Positions 8,239-17,448 of a stretch of DNA of 64,000 nt are shown here, piece after piece (position 1 is the first letter of the stretch; each line of letters opens with the position of its first letter). Where the stretch lies: NCBI GenBank assembly GCA_938074045.1, contig CALJGI010000025.1:62001-126000 (forward strand), given 5' to 3'. Both the position numbers and the translations under genes were made by a program. The notes under the pieces are model-generated. The model saw only the letters and a program-made list of their open reading frames with translations, was not told where the DNA came from and ran no database searches. Source of the stretch: an uncultured Halieaceae bacterium. Lineage in GTDB: Bacteria; Pseudomonadota; Gammaproteobacteria; Pseudomonadales; Halieaceae.

Positions 8239-9837
8239 ATGTCAAACTACACGCAGGATATTGCTGATCTGACCAAGCTCACCGATCGTCAGGGCGGTGG
8301 TTGGCGGGCTATCAGTCCTGAATATGCGGCCCGCATGAAGGCGCAGAATCGCTTTCGTACCGGCCTGGATATTGCTCGCTACACCGCTGGCATCATGCGT
8401 CAGGATATGGCCGAGTACGACGCTGACACGTCCAGTTACACGCAGTCGCTGGGTTGCTGGCACGGTTTCATCGGTCAGCAGAAAATGATTGCCATCAAGA
8501 AGCATCACGGCAGTACCAACAAGCGGTATCTGTATTTGTCCGGCTGGATGATTGCAGCATTACGTTCTGAGTTTGGGCCCCTGCCAGATCAATCTATGCA
8601 CGAAAAAACATCTGTGCCTGCTCTGATCGAGGAACTCTATACGTTTTTGCGTCAGGCAGATGCCCGTGAGTTGGGTCATCTGTTTCACGAACTGGATGAC
8701 GCTCGTGAAGCTGGGGATGAGGTTGCCGAGCGCGCAGTACTGAAAGCCATCGACAATCACGAAACCCATGTAGTGCCTATTATTGCCGACATCGACGCCG
8801 GATTTGGCAATGAGGAGGCTACCTATCTGCTCGCCAAGAGGATGATTGAAGCGGGCGCTTGCGCGATTCAGATAGAAAATCAGGTGTCTGATGCCAAGCA
8901 GTGTGGCCACCAGGATGGTAAGGTTACTGTGCCCCATGAAGACTTTCTGGCAAAGATTAATGCTGTGCGCTATGCCTTTCTGGAGTTAGGTGTGGAAGAC
9001 GGCGTCATCGTGGCGCGCACGGATTCCCTGGGAGCCGGGTTGACGCAAAAGATCCCGGTTTCACGGGATCCCGGTGACCTCGCTCACAAATACAATGCTT
9101 TCCTTGAAACCCAGGCTGTGGAAAGTGCCGACGATGTCGAAGAAGGTGATGTGGTGATCAAGCAGGACGGCAAATTGGTCAAGCCTGTACGTCTGCCTAA
9201 CGGCCTGTACCGGTTCAAGCCCGGAACAGGTGTTGATCGGGTGGTACTGGATTGCATCACCAGCTTGCAGTCGGGTGCGGATCTGTTGTGGATTGAGACC
9301 GAGAAGCCCCATGTCGGACAGATTGCGGAGATGGTTAACGAGATTCGCGAAACCGTGCCGGATGCCAAGCTGGTGTACAACAACTCACCCTCCTTTAACT
9401 GGACCCTGAATTTTCGACAGCAGATGTTCGACATTTGGCAGGAAGAGGGCAGGGATTTGAGTGCCTATGATCGGGATGCCTTGATGAGTGAGGATTACGA
9501 TGAAACTGAACTGGCTACGGCGGCCGATGACAAGATTCGTTCGTTTCAGGCCGACGCGGCTCGTGAGGCCGGTATATTCCATCACCTTATCACTTTGCCA
9601 ACCTATCACACGGCTGCACTGTCCACGGATAACCTGGCGCGTGGATACTTTGGCGAGGAAGGTATGTTGGCCTACGTGGCTGGTGTGCAACGGCAGGAAA
9701 TTCGACAGAAGATTGCCTGTGTGAAGCACCAGGATATGGCAGGCTCGAACATTGGTGATGACCACAAAGAGTACTTCTCTGGTGAACAGGCATTGAAAGC
9801 CGGTGGTAAGGACAACACCATGAATCAGTTCGGTTAA
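8239..9837 (+). CDS. aceA: Isocitrate lyase (long, Pseudomonas-type)
   Basis: The 532-residue enzyme splits isocitrate into glyoxylate and succinate, the entry of the glyoxylate shunt needed for growth on acetate, fatty acids or steroids. The catalytic Cys222 lies in KQCGH (residues 220-224), the family signature, in the variant of the approximately 530-residue class of Pseudomonas and relatives. IIADIDAGFGN is the Mg2+-binding region. The ATG at 8239 has GAGGA upstream; the frame extends to 8200 without support. A clear intrinsic terminator follows at once, so it is transcribed alone. Malate synthase is not in the window. Confidence 0.97.
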   Translation: MSNYTQDIADLTKLTDRQGGGWRAISPEYAARMKAQNRFRTGLDIARYTAGIMRQDMAEYDADTSSYTQSLGCWHGFIGQQKMIAIKKHHGSTNKRYLYLSGWMIAALRSEFGPLPDQSMHEKTSVPALIEELYTFLRQADARELGHLFHELDDAREAGDEVAERAVLKAIDNHETHVVPIIADIDAGFGNEEATYLLAKRMIEAGACAIQIENQVSDAKQCGHQDGKVTVPHEDFLAKINAVRYAFLELGVEDGVIVARTDSLGAGLTQKIPVSRDPGDLAHKYNAFLETQAVESADDVEEGDVVIKQDGKLVKPVRLPNGLYRFKPGTGVDRVVLDCITSLQSGADLLWIETEKPHVGQIAEMVNEIRETVPDAKLVYNNSPSFNWTLNFRQQMFDIWQEEGRDLSAYDRDALMSEDYDETELATAADDKIRSFQADAAREAGIFHHLITLPTYHTAALSTDNLARGYFGEEGMLAYVAGVQRQEIRQKIACVKHQDMAGSNIGDDHKEYFSGEQALKAGGKDNTMNQFG

Positions 9838-9866
9838 ATTTAGCTCTACCGGGGGTAACCCCGAAT

Positions 9867-9901
9867 AAAAGGCCCGTCAGTCCAACTGCCGGGCCTTTTT
9901 T
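9867..9901 (+). terminator. Rho-independent terminator of aceA
   Basis: AAAAGGCCCG and CGGGCCTTTT form a perfect 10-bp stem with a 13-nt loop, and the stem runs into six T residues. It lies 30 bp after the aceA stop and has the full structure of an intrinsic terminator. The A-rich 5' arm makes it potentially active in both directions. Confidence 0.93.
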
Positions 9902-10070
9902 ATATGCAGGGAGGTAGTGTATGCATCGGGAGGCATGGATGCCGGGAGCGTCGATCTGCAGTTCGTGGGCGCACGCAGGCGATCTGGAGTGGTGTCTGTC
10001 GCGATAGACCAATTACAATGGCGGCTACCCTTCTTTATAGTAAACAAAATACCGCATCACAGGATTGAGC

Positions 10071-11483
10071 ATGCGTAAAACCAAAATCATCTGCACTATT
10101 GGCCCTGCTACAGAATCTTTCGATAGTCTGGAGGCCCTGGCGGTGGCTGGTATGAACGTTGTGCGATTGAATATGTCGCACGGTGATCATGAGTCCCATG
10201 CACGCGTGATTAAATCAATCCGTACACTCAACAAGAAACGCGCGCACCCGATAGCGGTGCTGTTGGATACCCAGGGTCCAGAAATTCGAACCGGGGATGT
10301 CATCAACGAGCTGCACCTGAAGCAGGGCGACACGATATCAGTTGTCGCTCGTGGCGAAGCTGATGTGGAAGCATCCTCCATCCATATCAATTATGAAGAC
10401 CTGATACACGACGTCAGCGTAGGTGACATGATTACGGTGGATAATGGCCTCATCAATCTGGAGGTACTCAACAAGGAAGAGCGGGTGATGCAGTGCAAGG
10501 TGATAGATGGTGGCATGCTAAAGAGCAAGCGCCATGTAAATTTACCGGGTATCAGAGTCAATCTTCCCGCGATTACTGAAAAAGACCGGCGGGATATCGC
10601 ATTTGCAGTGGAACAGGAGGTCGATTTTATTGCGCTGTCTTTTGTGCGAGAGCCCAGTGATATTTTCGAACTGAAAACGCTGCTGGGAAACAAGGCTGAT
10701 AAAATCAAGGTTATCGCCAAGCTGGAAGACCAAGAGGCAATAAAGAATCTTGACGACATCGTTCGGGAAGCTGACGCGATTATGGTGGCACGAGGTGACC
10801 TGGGTGTGGAAATACCGCTGGAGGATTTACCACGGGTGCAGCGCCGAATCATACGAACCTGTGCGGAGCAAGGGAAAAGGGTCATTGTCGCAACGCATAT
10901 GCTCGAATCGATGATTGAGAACCCTAACCCAACGCGTGCCGAGGTTACAGATGTCGCCAATGCGGTTTATGAAGAAGTGGATGCCATTATGTTGTCGGGT
11001 GAGACTACAATCGGAGCGCATCCTACCAAGTGCGTCGAAATTCTGGACCGGATATCCAGATCTATTGAAAAAAGCCGCGGTCTTCGATTTACAGACAGGC
11101 TCCACATGGACAGCGACAAACAGCAGGTGGCATTGGCTGCGGTCAATCTCGCCGAGTCGATATCAGCCAGGGCGATAATTATTCCTACTCGCCGCGGTCG
11201 AATGGCCAATCTGGTGACCAATTGCCACCCACAGCACCCCATTGTGTGCGCTTTCACCAATGACAGTCGAACCCGCCGCCAACTGGTGCTGAATCGAAAT
11301 GTGCTGAGCTATCGTATCAACTTCAGTTCCGACCCGGAAAAAACGTTGGCAAAGGCGGCGGCCATTATGGTGCGCCGGGATGAGTTCAGGCGCGAGGACA
11401 GGGTTGTGGTTATTTCTGATGCACTTGCCGGGGGTGGGATTGAGGCCATTCAGATCAGGCAGATCAGTGACCTGCTTAAGTAA
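10071..11483 (+). CDS. pyk: Pyruvate kinase
   Basis: The 470-residue product has the pyruvate kinase N-terminus KTKIICTIGPATES, the VVRLNMSHGDHESH substrate region, IKVIAKLEDQEAIKNLDDIV with the catalytic lysine near residue 220, and the IMVARGDLGVEIPLED and MLSGETTIGAHP stretches. It makes pyruvate and ATP from phosphoenolpyruvate and ADP in the cytoplasm. The ATG at 10071 is chosen over a TTG two codons upstream because AGGA is well spaced before it. The lipoprotein deacylase gene begins 18 bp after the stop, so read-through into the D-amino-acid genes is likely. Confidence 0.96.
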   Translation: MRKTKIICTIGPATESFDSLEALAVAGMNVVRLNMSHGDHESHARVIKSIRTLNKKRAHPIAVLLDTQGPEIRTGDVINELHLKQGDTISVVARGEADVEASSIHINYEDLIHDVSVGDMITVDNGLINLEVLNKEERVMQCKVIDGGMLKSKRHVNLPGIRVNLPAITEKDRRDIAFAVEQEVDFIALSFVREPSDIFELKTLLGNKADKIKVIAKLEDQEAIKNLDDIVREADAIMVARGDLGVEIPLEDLPRVQRRIIRTCAEQGKRVIVATHMLESMIENPNPTRAEVTDVANAVYEEVDAIMLSGETTIGAHPTKCVEILDRISRSIEKSRGLRFTDRLHMDSDKQQVALAAVNLAESISARAIIIPTRRGRMANLVTNCHPQHPIVCAFTNDSRTRRQLVLNRNVLSYRINFSSDPEKTLAKAAAIMVRRDEFRREDRVVVISDALAGGGIEAIQIRQISDLLK

Positions 11484-11501
11484 AGGAACTGTTGGGAACA
11501 T

Positions 11502-13031
11502 ATGATGATGAAATGCGGTATCAATACTTGCCTCCTGTGCCTACTGTTGTCTTGTGGTTCCATTGTGCCGGACGAACCCTCAGGTTTTATCGTGCGTAAT
11601 GTATGGATTCTTGATGGCACTGGTGCCCCAGCCTATCAGGGGTCGGTCAGAGTAGAGAGTGGCGTAATTGCGGCAGTTGGTCCGCTGAAACCTCTGGCTG
11701 GGGAGAGAGTTATCGAGGGTGAAGGTTTGTACCTGGCGCCGGGTTTTATCGATACCCACAGCCACGCGGATGAAGAATTGATGCAATTGCCGGAGGCGCT
11801 GGCTGCGGTTAGCCAGGGGATTACCACGGTTGTGGTGGGTCAGGATGGTGAGTCACCGCTGCCACTGTCCGGTTTTTTCAAGGCAATAGAAGACAAGGGA
11901 GTCGCGGTGAATGTAGCGGCGTACTCGGGATTCAACTCGCTGCGCGCTGAAGTTTTGGGTGACGATGTCTTGAGGCCTGCTAAGCCAGCTGAAAGACAAG
12001 CTATGGCAGAGCTGTTGGCCGCCGATATGAGAGCCGGTGCCCTCGGTTTAAGCACCGGGCTTGAGTATGAGGCTGCCATTGCTGCGCCTACCGAGGAAGT
12101 AATCGCTCTGGCACAGGTCGCTGCAACCGATGGTGGCCGCTACATAAGTCACATGCGCAGTGAAGACAGAGCGCTGGAGCAGTCTATTGATGAGGTGGTC
12201 GCCATTGGTCGGGCAACCGGCATGCCAGTGCAAATTTCTCATCTCAAACTTGCACTGCGCGATCTGTGGGGTAAGCATGATCGAGTATTGGAGCGATTGG
12301 ACGCGGCACGGCGCGAAGGCATTCAGATCAGTGCCGATGTGTATCCCTACGAATACTGGCAGGCGAATATGATGGTAGTTATTCCCTCCAAGAATTTGAA
12401 GCAACGCGACGAGTTCACTTTTGCGCTTGAACAATTGCTGCCTCGGGACGGGTTTATTATCAGTCGCTATGACGCCGATCCATCCCTGGTTGGTAAAACC
12501 CTGGCGGATATCGCCGCTGCCAATGATATCTCAATGGTCGATGCCTATATCGAGCTTGCGACACTGTCGCGACAATATGCGGGTGAGGGTGCGCGGTACA
12601 GCGACGTCATATTGGGTGCGAGTATGACGGAGAGCGATATTCATGGCCTGCTACGCTGGCCCCATACCAATATCTGCAGCGATGGATCGCTTGATGATAA
12701 ACACCCCCGGGGTGCCGGGAGTTTTCCCAGGGTGTTGGGACGCTACGTCCGGGATCAGAGAGTGATCGAGTTGGCGGCCGCCGTCCACAAAATGACTGGC
12801 TTGTCCGCCCGGCATATGGGGCTGACCGGGAGGGGTGTGATTCGCGTGGGTGCCCCGGCCGACCTGGTTTTGTTCGATCCAGCGACCGTAGCGGATCATG
12901 CAACTATGGAGAACCCGTCTCTTCCCAGTGTGGGTATTGAAACGGTGTGGGTGAATGGCATATCGGTATACAACCAAAAAGCCGCCACCGGCGTCTACCC
13001 GGGTACCGTTGTCAGGCGGGGGCAACCGTGA
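11502..13031 (+). CDS. N-acyl-D-amino-acid deacylase family amidohydrolase, predicted lipoprotein
   Basis: The 509-residue protein has a short signal peptide with lipobox LLSCG (lipidated Cys18), then the D-aminoacylase form of the amidohydrolase fold. FIDTHSHADEE carries metal-binding histidines, and SQGITTVVVGQDG and the C-terminal GAPADLVLFDP are typical. Such enzymes hydrolyse N-acyl-D-amino acids; the lipid anchor suggests work at the envelope, on the periplasmic side. The stop overlaps the GTG of the DgcN-like gene (GTGA), so the two are translationally coupled. With the next two genes this suggests uptake and breakdown of D-amino-acid-containing material; the exact acyl substrate is unknown. 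Confidence 0.85.
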   Translation: MMMKCGINTCLLCLLLSCGSIVPDEPSGFIVRNVWILDGTGAPAYQGSVRVESGVIAAVGPLKPLAGERVIEGEGLYLAPGFIDTHSHADEELMQLPEALAAVSQGITTVVVGQDGESPLPLSGFFKAIEDKGVAVNVAAYSGFNSLRAEVLGDDVLRPAKPAERQAMAELLAADMRAGALGLSTGLEYEAAIAAPTEEVIALAQVAATDGGRYISHMRSEDRALEQSIDEVVAIGRATGMPVQISHLKLALRDLWGKHDRVLERLDAARREGIQISADVYPYEYWQANMMVVIPSKNLKQRDEFTFALEQLLPRDGFIISRYDADPSLVGKTLADIAAANDISMVDAYIELATLSRQYAGEGARYSDVILGASMTESDIHGLLRWPHTNICSDGSLDDKHPRGAGSFPRVLGRYVRDQRVIELAAAVHKMTGLSARHMGLTGRGVIRVGAPADLVLFDPATVADHATMENPSLPSVGIETVWVNGISVYNQKAATGVYPGTVVRRGQP

Positions 13032-14038
13032 ATACCCTGTTCGAAAAACCCTGCTTGCTCTTTCTGGGTGATGTGGGATCAGCTCTCGATGCCAAGACAG
13101 CCCTGGGTTTGTTGCAATGGCGTCCTGAAGATTGTGTTGGACAGTGGTTTCTCCCCGGATGTGGCGTCGATATCGGGATAGCCAGTCTCGATCCAGCGCT
13201 AGCCAGGGCGGAGGGGGCGCGGAGTCTCGTTATTGGTGTGGCACCCAGTGGCGGGTTACTTCCCGATCACTGGATTGCCAGTCTAAAAGAGGCACTGGAG
13301 GCAGGCCTCGATCTGGTCAGTGGATTGCATACTCCTCTGCAACAGGTCACCGAATTGCGAGAGTGCGCTGCTCGGTGTGGTCGACAATTGATCGATGTGC
13401 GAATACCACCCTCGCAGACCACAGTTGGCAGTGGTCGTGCGCGCGCGGGAAAGCGTCTGCTAATGGTGGGCACAGATTGCTGCGTCGGTAAAAAATACAG
13501 CGCCCTCGCGCTACACCGAGCTATGGTAGAGCAGGGGCTCTCCGCAACCTTCAGGGCCACCGGTCAGACTGGCATCATGATAGCAGGGGCGGGAATCCCA
13601 CTGGATGCAGTGGTAGCCGATTTCCTCTCCGGGGCTGCTGAGAGTTTGAGTCCGGACAATTCACCAGAGCACTGGGATGTTATTGAAGGTCAGGGATCTC
13701 TTTTTCATCCAGCCTATGCAGCGGTTACATTGGGACTGATACACGGCTCGCAGCCCGATGCCATGGTGCTCTGCCATGCAGCCGGTCGCACGCACATAGA
13801 TGAGTATGTCGACTATGCTATTCCATCGCTGTCTGACTGCCTACGGGCTTATCTGGCCGCCGCCAGTTTGACCAATCCAATGACCCGGTTCGTAGGTGCA
13901 TGCATCAACACGACAGGGCTCTCCGTCGCACATCGTGAAATCTGTCTGAGAGAAATTGAGGAAGAGCTCAATCTTCCCTGTGTGGATCCGTTGTGTGGTG
14001 ACCTTGAGGTCATCGTGCGGTCACTTTCCAGTGATTGA
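13028..14038 (+). CDS. dgcN: DUF1611 family protein, D-glutamate N-acetyltransferase (DgcN) type
   Basis: The 336-residue product is a DUF1611 protein. A P-loop-like motif GTDCCVGKKY (residues 148-157) is followed by the conserved ATGQTGIMIAGAGIPLDAVV, then EGQGSLFHPAY. A member of this family from marine bacteria, DgcN, acetylates D-glutamate; together with DgcA it converts D-Glu to N-acetyl-L-Glu. The start is a GTG at 13028 overlapping the previous stop. A dgcA-type gene follows after 24 bp, the known gene order, which is the main support for the function. The acetyl donor site is not identified here. Confidence 0.75.
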   Translation: MNTLFEKPCLLFLGDVGSALDAKTALGLLQWRPEDCVGQWFLPGCGVDIGIASLDPALARAEGARSLVIGVAPSGGLLPDHWIASLKEALEAGLDLVSGLHTPLQQVTELRECAARCGRQLIDVRIPPSQTTVGSGRARAGKRLLMVGTDCCVGKKYSALALHRAMVEQGLSATFRATGQTGIMIAGAGIPLDAVVADFLSGAAESLSPDNSPEHWDVIEGQGSLFHPAYAAVTLGLIHGSQPDAMVLCHAAGRTHIDEYVDYAIPSLSDCLRAYLAAASLTNPMTRFVGACINTTGLSVAHREICLREIEEELNLPCVDPLCGDLEVIVRSLSSD

Positions 14039-14062
14039 AAAGCTCGTGGTGGGCAAGCCCGA

Positions 14063-15037
14063 ATGAAGCTTGATCAGCGCCTGAAGCGTTGGCCGCTCTG
14101 CGCGCCCTTTGTGACGTCACAGGAATCAATATCTCATATCGAAACCGTTCAGGTGACGGTTCAGGAGGGCACGTGCGTCGGGCGCGGCGAGGCGCTGGGT
14201 GTGGACTATCTGGGTGAAACACCAGCGAGCATGATCGACCAGTTGCTGACGCTGGGTGCAGAATTGCAGTCAAATCTGAATGGCGAGGCACTGTGCTCTT
14301 TGCTGCCCGCGGGCGGTGCCCGCAATGCGCTGGATTGTGCGCTTTGGGACCTGCGGGCGAAGTTGTCAGGGAAGCGCGTATGGGAGCTACTGAACCTTAA
14401 AGTGGGTGCTGTGACTACAGCCTGCACTGTGGCGCTGGACGATCCTGAAACCATGGCACGGGAAGCCAGTGAGCGCGCACATTACCCAGTGCTCAAGCTG
14501 AAGTTGGGAGCGGTGGCGATAGGTGAATCTATAGATGCTATTCGAATTGCGCGACCGGATGCCACGCTTCTCATTGATGCCAACGGGGCCTGGACCAGTG
14601 ATCAACTCATGGATATTGGTGATAGCCTCGCTCGGAATCGCGTGGCATTGCTGGAACAACCGTTGCCGCGGGGAGGAGACGCATGTCTTGGTGGACTGAA
14701 CTACCCCATACCGCTTTGTGCTGATGAATCCTGCCAAACCCTGGTCGAATTGGAGCAGGTTGCCGATCACTACTCCACCGTGAACATAAAACTGGATAAG
14801 TGTGGCGGACTGACAGAAGCATTGGCTATGCAGCGCTGGTGCCAGCAACATGGCCTTGGCACGATGGTTGGCAATATGCTGGGCTCGTCGCTGGCCATGG
14901 CACCCGGTTTTCTGGTGGCGCAGGGCTGTGAATATGTGGACCTCGATGGTCCTCTTTGGCAGGATGAGGACGAGCATCCTAGCATTGAGTACCGCGGCGC
15001 GATCATGTCATCCCCGGAACCTGAACTCTGGGGTTAG
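14063..15037 (+). CDS. dgcA: Enolase-superfamily racemase, N-acetyl-D-glutamate racemase (DgcA) type
   Basis: A 324-residue member of the muconate-lactonising subgroup of the enolase superfamily. The acid-base lysines are in LKLKLG (Lys145, Lys147), the metal ligands are Asp172, Glu198 and Asp221, and the opposite lysine is Lys243 or Lys246 in NIKLDKCGG. Relatives include L-Ala-D/L-Glu epimerase; with a DUF1611 gene upstream, the N-acetyl-D-glutamate racemase DgcA is the more likely role. Racemisation would feed N-acetyl-L-glutamate into L-glutamate metabolism. The dipeptide-epimerase activity of murein recycling is the main alternative. Confidence 0.8.
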   Translation: MKLDQRLKRWPLCAPFVTSQESISHIETVQVTVQEGTCVGRGEALGVDYLGETPASMIDQLLTLGAELQSNLNGEALCSLLPAGGARNALDCALWDLRAKLSGKRVWELLNLKVGAVTTACTVALDDPETMAREASERAHYPVLKLKLGAVAIGESIDAIRIARPDATLLIDANGAWTSDQLMDIGDSLARNRVALLEQPLPRGGDACLGGLNYPIPLCADESCQTLVELEQVADHYSTVNIKLDKCGGLTEALAMQRWCQQHGLGTMVGNMLGSSLAMAPGFLVAQGCEYVDLDGPLWQDEDEHPSIEYRGAIMSSPEPELWG

Positions 15038-15239
15038 CTGGTAAAACAGTGCGCGCTAAATTGCTATTGATGGGCGGATTATCTTCCAGTCACCAGTCGC
15101 CAGTTGTGGAGTGCAAGTTAGGCTCGATATGGACAGAAGCTTGCAACAACCTCTACCAGGCGTAACCTGGGCTCGATCTTGCGTCCTGATATGTCACATT
15201 CTCTGAGGGCTTCCCGGTACCGCAAGCGAGTCAGCTGTG

Positions 15240-16577
15240 TCAACCTGCCTGCAGACGACCAATGTTTGACCCCAGCCAAAGGTAACCGAATAACCCTACC
15301 AGAAGATTGGCGAAGGCCGCACCGATAAACAAACCCGGCAGACCGCACAAATGTTCACCCAGCAGTGCGAGGGGCAGCAGGATCAAAATTGCTCTCATCG
15401 CCGACAACAGTACCGCTTTGCCGGGTTGGCCCAGTCCATTGAATGCCGCACAGCTGCACATCACCATGCCGTAGCCGCCGTAGCTGAGGGGCATAATTAG
15501 CAGGTAGGTTGCGCTCACGCTGAGCGACGCTGCCTGCTCGGTAAAGAGAGCTGACAAGGGTTGTGCCAGTGCGCCAAATGCCAACGCCAGGATCACGCCC
15601 CAGTATATGGCCGATTTACCGAGCCAACGCTGTGCCTCTCGCAAACGTTGATATCGACCGGCCCCAAAGTTCTGACCCATAACCGGGCTGGTGACAGCGG
15701 ATAAAGCGTAGAACACGATCAGTGCAATGGGTTCAATACGCATTGCCACGCCAAGTCCCGCCACCGCCGCCGCGCCGTGGCCGGCCACCAGCGTCACCAT
15801 TACTGAATTACTCAGTGGCACAATGGTATTGGTTATCGTCGCCGGCATGCCGATATGTAACACCCGTCGCCAGGAAGCCAGAATGCGAGAAAAGGGAACC
15901 CGCATAGTCGCCAGGACATCCAGTTTAATGCGCAGGTAAAGCAGAGTCCCTGTCAGGACCACGATGTTGGAAACTAAAGTAGCGAGTGCTGCACCGGCCA
16001 TTTCCAAGCGCGGGAATCCAAACAGGCCGAAGATAAAAATGGGGTCCAGGATAGCGTTTAAAACGGCAGCAAGGGTAAGAACACGCGCTTCCAAACCTGT
16101 ATTACCCCTGGCTCGCATGGCAGCCAGACAGACCCAGTAAATCGCGGCGATTGGCATCGCCCAGTACCAGATTCCCAAGTAATCGTGGATGTAGGGCATG
16201 AGTGAACTGTCAGCACCCAGTAGTGGAAATACCAGGTCGATGGTCGCTATCCCAGCCATCCCCAGCAGCAGAGAGCACACACCTGCCAGCAGCGCTGTGT
16301 CCGTGGTGAGCCTACGTGCCGCGTTTATGTCCCCTTCACCGATCGCGCGAGATATTGTTGATGCGGCTCCAGCCTCAAAGCCTATATTGAAACTGGTTAA
16401 CAACCAGATTGCTGGGAAGCAGAAACTCATGGCTGCCAGCTGGGCATCCCCCAGCCGTGATACAAAGAAAAGATCGATCGCATCGAATGAAATAAGTGCA
16501 ACCAAACCCAGTGCCATGGGGGTAGCCTGGCGGCGCAAATGACCGCCAACGGGTCCGGAAGTAAGATCTTGGCTCAC
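15240..16577 (-). CDS. MATE family efflux transporter
   Basis: The product, about 445 residues from the GTG at 16577, has twelve hydrophobic segments and the two-fold repeat of MATE exporters. The N-terminal part contains MALGLVALISFDAIDLFFVSRLGDAQLAA and the second half AVTSPVMGQNFGAGRYQRLREA. It exports organic cations or drugs using Na+ or H+. The frame is open to a GTG at 16625 directly after the stop of the upstream gene. I prefer 16577 because it gives the usual family N-terminus and has a purine-rich stretch before it. It follows the lipocalin-like gene on the same strand and ends facing dgcA. Confidence 0.9.
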   Translation of the reverse strand: MSQDLTSGPVGGHLRRQATPMALGLVALISFDAIDLFFVSRLGDAQLAAMSFCFPAIWLLTSFNIGFEAGAASTISRAIGEGDINAARRLTTDTALLAGVCSLLLGMAGIATIDLVFPLLGADSSLMPYIHDYLGIWYWAMPIAAIYWVCLAAMRARGNTGLEARVLTLAAVLNAILDPIFIFGLFGFPRLEMAGAALATLVSNIVVLTGTLLYLRIKLDVLATMRVPFSRILASWRRVLHIGMPATITNTIVPLSNSVMVTLVAGHGAAAVAGLGVAMRIEPIALIVFYALSAVTSPVMGQNFGAGRYQRLREAQRWLGKSAIYWGVILALAFGALAQPLSALFTEQAASLSVSATYLLIMPLSYGGYGMVMCSCAAFNGLGQPGKAVLLSAMRAILILLPLALLGEHLCGLPGLFIGAAFANLLVGLFGYLWLGSNIGRLQAG

Positions 16578-16625
16578 AATTGATCTTTCTTCGGTGGCAT
16601 CAGTTCCCCGGCATACACGGCGCAC

Positions 16626-17105
16626 TCAGTCGGTGCTGGCGCGAATCCACTCCAATGTATGGGTACGAGTTTCACTGTTAGCCTCCTCGATCCCCCGGAG
16701 GTGCAGGCATCCCTCAGAAAATTCCATTTGACGAACCTGCTGAGTGCCCACAAGATTGGGGTTCAGCGACAGGCTCACTTTGTGTATGACTGTATCTCCG
16801 TTAACTCGGAAAGGTCCCGCATACTGAAAAAAGCTGGCAAAGGCGGCGGCGGGGTGTTCCGGTGCCATATGCTTGGGGTGGATATCGACGGGCAGGAATT
16901 GACGGTCGGCACGACAAATGGAGGCATTCATCCAGCCGTCATCAGAATAGATGAGTAAGCCCTGGGGGTTTTCTCCGAAGGGATATAATATCTCACTGCG
17001 ATTGGAGTATTGCATGTGCCAGTGCCGGAGTGTCCAGGCACCAATCAGTTGGGCGCGGTAGTTCACGTCTGCATCATCTGTCCTGATGAAGGTGCAGAGG
17101 AGCAT
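16626..17105 (-). CDS. Lipocalin-like domain protein
   Basis: The 159-residue protein fits the lipocalin-like family (Lipocalin_5 type). The N-terminal LIGAWTLRHW, YPFGENPQGLLIYSDDGWMNA and the later FASFFQYAGPFRVNGDTVIH segments follow its beta-barrel pattern. No signal peptide is evident, so it is probably cytoplasmic. Members occur beside oxidoreductase and transport genes, but their ligands are mostly unknown. The stop abuts the MATE reading frame, suggesting coupled expression. Confidence 0.7.
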   Translation of the reverse strand: MLLCTFIRTDDADVNYRAQLIGAWTLRHWHMQYSNRSEILYPFGENPQGLLIYSDDGWMNASICRADRQFLPVDIHPKHMAPEHPAAAFASFFQYAGPFRVNGDTVIHKVSLSLNPNLVGTQQVRQMEFSEGCLHLRGIEEANSETRTHTLEWIRASTD

Positions 17106-17257
17106 AACCCTTGAGGTTGCACTGTCAAGACGTGGAGAGCGCCAGCGGTCCGAATATACCGACCGGGCACTGTTGCACTTCTGGCGGGGCGGCAGCGGTG
17201 CCAGTGCTATTGCGTGAATGTGTGTCAGATCCGTGTCGCCCGGACCAGAATATTGCG

Positions 17258-17359
17258 TCAGACTTTGATCTTACCCAAAACAATGCCCAACAGAATAACC
17301 GCAATCCCGCCGAGGGAAATCGTCGCCATCGCCGCACTGAATATAAAAACCGGTTCCAT
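17258..17359 (-). CDS. Predicted 33-residue single-span membrane protein
   Basis: A short ORF starts at the ATG at 17359. A GAGGTG sequence about 6 nt upstream is an almost full match to the anti-Shine-Dalgarno. The product MEPVFIFSAAMATISLGGIA continues with a hydrophobic run and ends in GKIKV, giving one membrane span with a positive tail. It lies in the 343-bp space between the TonB-dependent receptor and the lipocalin-like gene, on the same strand as both, so it could be part of one transcript. I recognise no family. The strong ribosome-binding site and clean membrane span are the only evidence. Confidence 0.5.
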   Translation of the reverse strand: MEPVFIFSAAMATISLGGIAVILLGIVLGKIKV

Positions 17360-17448
17360 AGCACCCACCTCATATGTCTGGTTTGGGTGCATAGTAATCC
17401 CCTGGCAGTCAGCCGGGACTGATCTGGATCACGTTCGCCTTAAATCAT

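Noticed and set aside
15118..15348. A minus-strand ORF at the end of the MATE gene
   Set aside because: It overlaps the MATE coding sequence in another frame and has a basic, low-information composition typical of shadow ORFs.
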